Below, one piece after another: positions 1 to 5,116 of a DNA stretch of 5,116 bases (position 1 is the first letter of the stretch; each line of letters opens with the position of its first letter). The position numbers were made by a program, and so were the translations under genes. The notes under the pieces were generated by a model that saw nothing but the letters and a program-made list of their open reading frames with translations, did no database searches and had not been told where the DNA came from. This DNA is from an uncultured Rhodospirillaceae bacterium (lineage in GTDB: Bacteria; Pseudomonadota; Alphaproteobacteria; Rhodospirillales; UBA2165), in NCBI GenBank assembly GCA_913054205.1, contig CAJXJM010000214.1:1-5116 (forward strand). The letters run 5' to 3'.

Positions 1-1340
1 TCACGAATGAAACTCGCAACGGTATTGAAGACTCCAGTATCAATTCAGATCAAAGATATCTTTGTGTGGTCAACGGCACTGCCGCGGGTGGCGGGTATGA
101 ACTTGCTCTTGCTACCGACTACATCATGCTGATCGATGATGGAGCGAGCACGGTGTCCCTACCGGAGGTTCCCCTACTGGCCGTTTTGCCAGGAACCGGA
201 GGTCTTACCCGCGTTGTCGATAAGAGAAATGTCCGCCGCGATCATGCCGACTATTTCTGTACTCTCAACGAAGGCATCAAAGGCAAACGTGCTGTCGATT
301 GGAAATTGGTTGATGAATTGGTACCACGCTCCAAACTCATGGACACCGCTAAAGAACGGGCAGCCGAATTTGCAAAAGAATCGTCCCGTCCTGATGACGC
401 TAAGGGTATTGAGCTAACCCCGCTCCCACGCAAAATCGCGGGAGACGAAATCACTTATGACAATATCTCTGTAAATATAGATCGCAAAGGCCTGACCGCA
501 GTCGTTACCGTTCGTGGCCCTAAAAGCGAGCCGGAACAAGATGCTGCCAGCATTGAAGCTGCCGGCGTAAACTTCTGGCCCCTCGCCTTCGCCCGCGAAT
601 TTGATGATTTCATCCTGCATATGCGTGCCAATGAAAATGAGATCACAACCTGGGTGTTTAAATCCGAAGGCAATGTTGATTTTGTTGTTGCTGCTGACAA
701 AGCGCTTGTTGATAACGCAGACAATTGGTTGGTTCGCGAAATCACGCTCTATCTCAAACGCACTTTTAAACGCCTCGATGTGTCCTCCAGAAGCGTGATC
801 ACGCTAATCGAGCCCGGCAGTTGCTTTACCGGCACCTTGATGGAACTCGTTCTGGCTGCAGATCGTAGCTTCATGCTCGACGGCACTTTTGAAGGCTCTA
901 ATGTTGCCGCAGCGACTTTGCGGCCGACGGAAATGAATTTTGGCGCACTGCCAATGTGTAATGATCTCACCCGTCTTGAAACTCGGTTCCTGGACCAAGA
1001 TGAGGCGATTGCAAATATCAAAGCTGAGATCGGCAATGAACTGGATGCAGAGTCTGCCGAAGAACTCGGCCTCGTAACCTTTATTCCAGACGATATTGAT
1101 TGGGAAGATGAAGTCCGCATCGCCATAGAAGAACGCGCAAGTTACTCCGGCGATGCCCTTACCGGTATGGAAGCCAGCCTAAGATTTGCTGGTCCTGAAA
1201 CCCTTGAAACTAAAATATTTGGCCGTTTGAGTGCTTGGCAAAACTGGATATTCCAGCGCCCCAATGCAGTCGGCGAGGAAGGTGCTCTCAAATTGTTCGG
1301 CACCGGAAAACAGGCCAATTTTGATAGAAAGCGAGTGTAG
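1..1340 (+). CDS. boxC: Benzoyl-CoA-dihydrodiol lyase BoxC, 5'-truncated by window edge
   Basis: BoxC is a cytoplasmic crotonase-superfamily enzyme. It hydrolyses 2,3-epoxybenzoyl-CoA (the older name is from its dihydrodiol) with ring cleavage, giving 3,4-dehydroadipyl-CoA semialdehyde and formate. The frame is open from base 3 (TNETRNGIEDSS...), so the GTG at 66 is an internal valine and not the start. 445 residues are visible. The two crotonase acidic residues are present: Glu in GGGYE (codon 99-101) and Glu in LPEVP (codon 165-167). They are 22 residues apart, the spacing of Glu146 and Glu168 as I recall them for Burkholderia BoxC. That alignment puts about 113 residues outside the window and a full length near 558, normal for BoxC (about 550). 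The family Cys111 would fall just left of base 1. A second crotonase-like half follows, with the conserved stretch LIEPGSCFTGTLMELVLAADRS (about 807-872). The stop is 2 nt before boxB, indicating one operon. No frameshift is seen. Confidence 0.95.
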   Translation, partial: TNETRNGIEDSSINSDQRYLCVVNGTAAGGGYELALATDYIMLIDDGASTVSLPEVPLLAVLPGTGGLTRVVDKRNVRRDHADYFCTLNEGIKGKRAVDWKLVDELVPRSKLMDTAKERAAEFAKESSRPDDAKGIELTPLPRKIAGDEITYDNISVNIDRKGLTAVVTVRGPKSEPEQDAASIEAAGVNFWPLAFAREFDDFILHMRANENEITTWVFKSEGNVDFVVAADKALVDNADNWLVREITLYLKRTFKRLDVSSRSVITLIEPGSCFTGTLMELVLAADRSFMLDGTFEGSNVAAATLRPTEMNFGALPMCNDLTRLETRFLDQDEAIANIKAEIGNELDAESAEELGLVTFIPDDIDWEDEVRIAIEERASYSGDALTGMEASLRFAGPETLETKIFGRLSAWQNWIFQRPNAVGEEGALKLFGTGKQANFDRKRV

Positions 1341-1345
1341 ATATG
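1331..1345 (+). promoter_or_regulatory. boxC-boxB junction with weak ribosome binding site
   Basis: The boxC stop (TAG, 1338-1340) and the boxB ATG (1343-1345) are separated by only two bases. The only Shine-Dalgarno-like sequence is a weak GCGAG at 1331-1335, seven bases before the ATG and inside the boxC coding region. The arrangement suggests translational coupling, which would help keep BoxC and BoxB levels matched. The coupling is inferred from spacing alone. Confidence 0.4.
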
Positions 1346-2761
1346 ACCAAAGTTGATTATTCACAGAAAATTCCAAACAACGTCGATCTGTCTGATAACC
1401 GTCGGCTCCAGCGCGCCTTAGAAGCATGGCAACCTGCCTTTTTAAATTGGTGGGATGAACTTGGACCGGATGGCAGCCATGATTATGAAGTGTTCCTCCG
1501 CACCGCCATCGACGTTAGTGCCAAAGGTTGGGCGCAATTCGATATGGTCCGGATGCCGGAATATCGCTGGGGCATTTTCCTGGCTGATAAAGAAGAAGGC
1601 CGCAAAATCAACTTCGGAGCTCATAAAGGCGAAGATGCGTGGCAGGAAGTGCCTGGAGAATACCGCGCAGAACTGCGCCGCTTGATCGTAACCCAAGGCG
1701 ATACCGAGCCTGCATCTGTCGAGCAACAACGCCAACTTGGCCGCACCTGCCCGTCCCTCTATGACCTTCGCAGTCTGTTCCAAGTGAACGTCGAGGAAGG
1801 TCGCCATTTGTGGGCGATGGTATACTTGCTCCACGCCCATTTCGGTCGTGATGGCCGGGAAGAAGCCGATGAAATGCTGCAACGCCATTCGGGTGATCCT
1901 GACAAGCCGCGTATTCTTGAGGCTTTCAATGTCCCGACCACGGATTGGTTGTCATTCTTCATGTTCACCTACTTCCAGGATCGTGACGGTAAATTCCAGC
2001 TCAGCTCACTCGCGGAATCGGGATTTGATCCACTGTCTCGAACATGTAACTTCATGCTGACAGAAGAAGCCCACCATATGTTTGTTGGTGAATCTGGCGT
2101 TGGACGTGTGGTCGAGCGAAGCGTGGAACTGATTAAAGAGCATGACACCATGGACATTCGCCAATATGGCGGCATCGATCTGGCGACTATACAGAAATGG
2201 ATGAATTTTCACTTCTCGATCTGCCTTGATTTGTTTGGTCAGGAGAAATCCACCAATGCAGGTAATTTCTACAATATGGGGCTCAAAGGTCGGTTCCAGG
2301 AAATGAAAATGGATGATGATCACACGCTGGACAATGATGTCTATATGGTGCCGGATATTGAAGGCGGCAAAGTTATCATGAAAGAAATGCCCGCCTTGAC
2401 GTCGATCAACGAGCGTCTCCGGCTCGATTATCGCGCCGACTGCCAACGCGGCATAGATCGCTATAACAAAATGTTGTCTAAAGCTGACATTGATTTTGAG
2501 TTGACCTTGCCGCACACGGCTTTCCATCGCAACATTGGCACCTTCGCCGGCATTAATGCCGATCCAGAAGGCAACATTATTTCCCAGGAAGAATGGGATG
2601 CCAATGTTGACAGTTGGATGCCTACTGACGAAGACCGAGCCTTTGTCGAAAGCCTAATGGTTCCAGTCACCGAACCTGGCAAAGTGGCTGGATGGCTTGC
2701 TGCACCTTCCCGTGGAATTCAAGGCAAAGATCCAGACTTCGAATACGTCAAGTTCCACTAA
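1343..2761 (+). CDS. boxB: Benzoyl-CoA 2,3-epoxidase, oxygenase subunit BoxB
   Basis: BoxB is the di-iron oxygenase component of benzoyl-CoA 2,3-epoxidase. With electrons from NADPH through the iron-sulfur flavoprotein BoxA, it inserts one O2 atom into benzoyl-CoA to form 2,3-epoxybenzoyl-CoA. It acts in the cytoplasm. The 472-residue product matches the family's usual length (about 473). Two carboxylate-bridged di-iron motifs are visible: EEGRH at residues 151-155 and EEAHH at 241-245. Likely iron ligands, by comparison with the Azoarcus enzyme shifted by two residues, are Glu122, Glu152, His155, Asp213, Glu242 and His245; all six are present. The C-terminus (PSRGIQGKDPDFEYVKFH) is the family's typical ending. 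The ATG start sits 2 nt after the boxC stop and gives the expected N-terminus (VDYSQKIPNNVDLSDNRRLQ). The gene is intact. Its partner boxA is not in the window. Confidence 0.97.
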   Translation: MTKVDYSQKIPNNVDLSDNRRLQRALEAWQPAFLNWWDELGPDGSHDYEVFLRTAIDVSAKGWAQFDMVRMPEYRWGIFLADKEEGRKINFGAHKGEDAWQEVPGEYRAELRRLIVTQGDTEPASVEQQRQLGRTCPSLYDLRSLFQVNVEEGRHLWAMVYLLHAHFGRDGREEADEMLQRHSGDPDKPRILEAFNVPTTDWLSFFMFTYFQDRDGKFQLSSLAESGFDPLSRTCNFMLTEEAHHMFVGESGVGRVVERSVELIKEHDTMDIRQYGGIDLATIQKWMNFHFSICLDLFGQEKSTNAGNFYNMGLKGRFQEMKMDDDHTLDNDVYMVPDIEGGKVIMKEMPALTSINERLRLDYRADCQRGIDRYNKMLSKADIDFELTLPHTAFHRNIGTFAGINADPEGNIISQEEWDANVDSWMPTDEDRAFVESLMVPVTEPGKVAGWLAAPSRGIQGKDPDFEYVKFH

Positions 2762-2787
2762 ACTATTCAATTATCAATTCAGTTTGA

Positions 2788-2820
2788 CCTCAATTGCAGT
2801 ATGGTAAATCGCAATTGAGG
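2788..2820 (+). promoter_or_regulatory. Perfect 10-bp inverted repeat between boxB and the ligase gene
   Basis: The arms CCTCAATTGC (2788-2797) and GCAATTGAGG (2811-2820) are exact reverse complements separated by 13 bases. Past one mismatch, G2786 could pair with C2822. The right arm is followed by CCTTATTGTATG, not a T-run, so a classic intrinsic terminator is not well supported. Read as DNA, it could be a dyad operator: a TTGACC at 2784-2789 resembles a -35 box, and an extended-10-like TGGTAAATC (2802-2810) lies in the loop, though the spacing of 15 and the poor -10 match make this promoter doubtful. Read as RNA, it could be a hairpin that separates or tunes boxB and ligase expression. The repeat itself is certain; its role is inference. 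Confidence 0.5.
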
Positions 2821-2848
2821 CCTTATTGTATGTGGCACGGGAAAATAA

Positions 2849-2854
2849 TGGGAG
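2849..2854 (+). promoter_or_regulatory. Ribosome binding site of the benzoate-CoA ligase gene
   Basis: TGGGAG at 2849-2854 is a good purine-rich Shine-Dalgarno match and ends six bases before the ATG at 2861. It supports that ATG over the in-frame ATG four codons later (2873), which lacks such a site at the right distance. It is clearly stronger than the site in front of boxB. Confidence 0.65.
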
Positions 2855-2860
2855 TTTCAC

Positions 2861-4444
2861 ATGTCTGATAATATGGTTTCGGTAGATAGCTCGGTTTCTC
2901 CAGCAGAAATAAGCTTTTCAGACGTTTTTAATGTTGCCGTCCCGTTCATCGACCGGCATTTGGACGAAGGTCGCGGCGAGAAGATAGCCATTCGCGTACA
3001 TGGCGGCGGCGACGTCTCTTATGCAACTTTGGCCGAGCATGTGAACCGCGCCGGCAACGCCCTCAGCGATCTAGGTATAAATAAAGGTGACCGTGTCCTG
3101 ATGATGGTCAAAGATGGCGCCGAGTTCTTCTACATATTTTGGGGGGCGATCAAGGCCGGTATTCTCCCAGTGCCGTTGAACACGCTTTTGCGCGCCAAAG
3201 ACTATGCTTTTATGATCGAAAATTCAGAAGCCTCCGGTGTCATTTATTCGCCCGAGTTTGCGGCTGAAGTTGAACCTGCTGTCGAACAATCACCGCACAA
3301 ACCGAAGATAACACTATTGACCGAAGGCGAAGGCGAAACCATTGCCAAACACATGGCCTCGGCCTCGCCCGACCTAGCACCAGTACCCGCCAAGGCGGAA
3401 GACGATTGCTTTTGGCTGTATTCATCCGGCACCACCGGCAGTCCTAAAGGCGTCGTCCACGCCCACAAGGATATGGTCGTAACAAGCCAACAGTATGCCG
3501 TCGGAGTGTTGGGCATCACAGAAGATGATATTTGCTTTTCCGCAGCGAAATTATTTTTCGCCTATGGTCTTGGCAATGCCATGACTTTCCCTCTTTGGGT
3601 CGGCGCTCAAGCAATCTTTTATCCTGGACCACCAAGCCCTGATGCTTGCCATGAAGTCATCGAAAAATTTAATCCCACAATTTTCTACGGCGTTCCAACG
3701 CTTTATGCAGCCCAGTTGAAATCCATGGAAAACAGTGAACCTGATTTGTCGAGCGTGCGCGTATGCACCTCTGCTGGTGAAGCTTTACCGCCCGACCTTT
3801 TAAAACGCTGGACCGACAAAACAGGCATTCCCATGCTTGACGGTATCGGAACGACCGAAATCCTCCACATCTTTTTGTCGAACCAAATCGGTAAGGTGAA
3901 GCCGGGCGCCAGCGGCTTGGTCGTACCCGGATATGAAGGCAAGATTGTGGATGAAGAAGGCCAGGAGGTCCCGACGGGCGAAACCGGCGCTTTGATGATT
4001 AAAGGTAATTCACTGCTCAAGCTTTATTGGCGCAATCCAGAAAAAACCGCCGAAGCGCTCCGGGATGGCTGGATGTATACCGGCGATACCTACTACGTTG
4101 ATGAAGATGGCTTTTTCTTCTGCTGTGGCCGCAGTGATGACATGCTGAAAGTTGGCGGAATCTGGGTCTCGCCGGTAGAAATAGAAAATAAACTTGTTGA
4201 GCATCCAAAGGTGCTTGAAGCGGCCATCGTTGGCCGGGAGGACGACGAGCAACTCACCAAGCCGGAAGCCTTCATTGTCCTAAACGATGCGGGTGACGCG
4301 GGCGAAGAATTGGAAGCCGAGTTGTTGGAACATTGCAAGTCAGGCCTCGCTCGCTACAAATATCCGCGTTGGTTTAATTTTGTCGACGATTTGCCGAAAA
4401 CCGCAACGGGGAAAATTCAACGTTTCAAATTGCGATCAAATTAA
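2861..4444 (+). CDS. Benzoate-CoA ligase (AMP-forming)
   Basis: This enzyme activates benzoate to benzoyl-CoA in two steps via benzoyl-AMP, the entry reaction of the box pathway, in the cytoplasm. The 527-residue product has the full set of ANL-superfamily motifs in order: the phosphate-binding loop YSSGTTGSPKG (187-197), GIGTTE (328-333), YTGD (406-409), the hinge region GRSDDMLKVGG (423-433) and the C-terminal catalytic lysine in TATGKIQ (Lys518). The segment ILHIFLSN (334-341) right after GIGTTE, and FFAYGLGNA (232-240), are typical of benzoate-CoA ligases rather than acetate or fatty-acid ligases and probably line the aryl pocket. Length fits the family (about 520-530). The gene follows boxB after 99 bp on the same strand, which supports benzoate as substrate. 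Related enzymes often also accept fluorobenzoates or 2-aminobenzoate, so exact specificity is open. The symbol varies (bclA, badA, benzoate ligase in box clusters), so none is assigned. Confidence 0.94.
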   Translation: MSDNMVSVDSSVSPAEISFSDVFNVAVPFIDRHLDEGRGEKIAIRVHGGGDVSYATLAEHVNRAGNALSDLGINKGDRVLMMVKDGAEFFYIFWGAIKAGILPVPLNTLLRAKDYAFMIENSEASGVIYSPEFAAEVEPAVEQSPHKPKITLLTEGEGETIAKHMASASPDLAPVPAKAEDDCFWLYSSGTTGSPKGVVHAHKDMVVTSQQYAVGVLGITEDDICFSAAKLFFAYGLGNAMTFPLWVGAQAIFYPGPPSPDACHEVIEKFNPTIFYGVPTLYAAQLKSMENSEPDLSSVRVCTSAGEALPPDLLKRWTDKTGIPMLDGIGTTEILHIFLSNQIGKVKPGASGLVVPGYEGKIVDEEGQEVPTGETGALMIKGNSLLKLYWRNPEKTAEALRDGWMYTGDTYYVDEDGFFFCCGRSDDMLKVGGIWVSPVEIENKLVEHPKVLEAAIVGREDDEQLTKPEAFIVLNDAGDAGEELEAELLEHCKSGLARYKYPRWFNFVDDLPKTATGKIQRFKLRSN

Positions 4445-5116
4445 CCAACAGCATTTCCGGCTACAAATTTAAAACCAAGACCGACAGCCAGGTTTTGAAT
4501 TTCAGATGTCGCGGCACCTAACAGATACGGCGTAAGGCGATTTAGATTTGCCGACTGACAGAATTTCTCCAAATGCGGTTGAATTTTGTCAGCGGGCCAA
4601 GCTTTGTTCTGCAAGTCAAAACTCACACCTTGGAAGTTACAGTTGGCGAATAATTTAAAATCAGTCCAAGCCGGGCTGGGACGCGCGATATATTCCTTGC
4701 AAAACGGATACACCAAAATGCCTAAATGATCGCAGTAATCGATGGAAAACTTGGATGGGAAATTCATCATTTCAAAAATAATCTGGCCGCTGTAATCACC
4801 TAGGAAATCTCGGCATGCATCGGTAAAACTACTCGCAATCGAGCCTACACTCACAGCCTCCGCATTCAGCGGCACGATGACTTTCGCTTCCTCCCCCTTC
4901 AATCTGCAATCGTGCAAGTGACTGGCAACCATTTTGATGGTGCCAAGAATATTACGGGTGAGTAGTTTTTGATCCAAAACACGTTCTTCAGCGCCTGCAA
5001 CCAATAACGCATCGCCGAAAGTTGCAGCACCATCAGCTGCGATATAGGCGGGGGTACAATAATAATATGACTGACCTAGCAACTCAAAAGCCTCCAAACG
5101 CCAGAACTTGGCGTTG
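4441..5116 (-). CDS. Degenerate EAL-domain-like protein, 5'-truncated by window edge
   Basis: The frame is open to the right edge (it reads ...NAKFWRLEAFELLGQS from base 5115), so the TTG at 5097-5095 is not a convincing start and the N-terminus is probably missing. 224 residues are visible. I see no signal peptide, membrane segment or clear catalytic motif. The order of predicted strands resembles the TIM-barrel EAL fold: KVIVPLN (78-84) like the VNLS strand, IIFEMMN (112-118) like the LEITE strand, ILVYPFCKEYIARP (133-146) where DDFG should be, NFQGVSFDL (160-168) where IDxxKID should be, and a GFKFVAGNAV ending (214-223) like the Gxx.QGY tail. The metal- and c-di-GMP-binding residues of active phosphodiesterases (DDFG, the KID lysine, AEGVE) are absent. 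If the assignment is right, it is a non-catalytic EAL-like protein, a type I associate with Alphaproteobacteria. It converges on the ligase gene and is probably not part of the box operon. No function is assigned. Confidence 0.6.
   Translation of the reverse strand, partial: NAKFWRLEAFELLGQSYYYCTPAYIAADGAATFGDALLVAGAEERVLDQKLLTRNILGTIKMVASHLHDCRLKGEEAKVIVPLNAEAVSVGSIASSFTDACRDFLGDYSGQIIFEMMNFPSKFSIDYCDHLGILVYPFCKEYIARPSPAWTDFKLFANCNFQGVSFDLQNKAWPADKIQPHLEKFCQSANLNRLTPYLLGAATSEIQNLAVGLGFKFVAGNAVG

Noticed and set aside
749..1126. 125-residue open frame on the - strand inside boxC
   Set aside because: Serine- and arginine-rich low-quality translation typical of an antisense shadow; it covers the conserved second half of BoxC.
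66..1340. GTG at 66 as the start of boxC
   Set aside because: The frame is open to base 3 and the upstream residues (TNETRNGIEDSS) match the conserved BoxC region before the catalytic Glu, so the gene starts outside the window.
1442..1888. 148-residue open frame on the - strand inside boxB
   Set aside because: It is antisense to the conserved boxB region that includes the EEGRH iron-binding motif; no independent coding evidence.
2006..2527. 173-residue open frame on the - strand inside boxB
   Set aside because: It lies fully antisense to a clearly coding, full-length boxB and shows no recognisable domain or ribosome binding site.
2788..2830. Intrinsic terminator after boxB
   Set aside because: The stem is good, but its 13-base loop is long, the stem is not GC-rich and no T-run follows, so it is listed as an inverted repeat of unknown role instead.
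5095..5097. TTG at 5097-5095 as the start of the - strand gene
   Set aside because: The frame continues open to the window edge with plausible coding residues, TTG is a rare start, and no clear ribosome binding site can be seen in the few bases left.

Overview
The window carries the end of a gene cluster for aerobic benzoate degradation through CoA thioesters (the box, or benzoyl-CoA epoxidation, pathway). Three genes lie head to tail on the + strand: boxC (benzoyl-CoA-dihydrodiol lyase, 5' end cut off by the window), boxB (the di-iron oxygenase subunit of benzoyl-CoA 2,3-epoxidase) and a benzoate-CoA ligase gene. A fourth gene on the - strand converges on the ligase gene. It is cut off at the right edge and looks like a degenerate EAL-domain protein.

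The organism is probably a Gram-negative proteobacterium. Box clusters are typical of Alpha- and Betaproteobacteria. The degenerate EAL-like protein and the moderate, unbiased base composition lean towards Alphaproteobacteria of the Rhodospirillales type, possibly aquatic. This is an inference from gene content, not from a marker gene.

Layout: 1-1340 boxC (partial); 1343-2761 boxB, starting 2 nt after the boxC stop; 2762-2860 a 99-bp spacer with a perfect 10-bp inverted repeat and several TCAATT half-sites; 2861-4444 benzoate-CoA ligase with a good ribosome binding site; 4441-5116 the - strand EAL-like gene, whose stop codon overlaps the ligase stop codon within TTAA.

How the genes work together: the ligase activates benzoate to benzoyl-CoA using ATP and CoA. 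BoxB, with its reductase BoxA (not in this window), converts benzoyl-CoA to 2,3-epoxybenzoyl-CoA. BoxC opens and cleaves the ring with water to give 3,4-dehydroadipyl-CoA semialdehyde and formate. Neither boxA, the semialdehyde dehydrogenase boxD, nor the regulator boxR is visible here. They would have to lie upstream of base 1 or elsewhere in the genome.

No RNA gene, mobile element, CRISPR array or origin was found. The catabolic genes look ordinary and intact. The least ordinary items are the degenerate EAL-like protein and the inverted repeat in front of the ligase gene.
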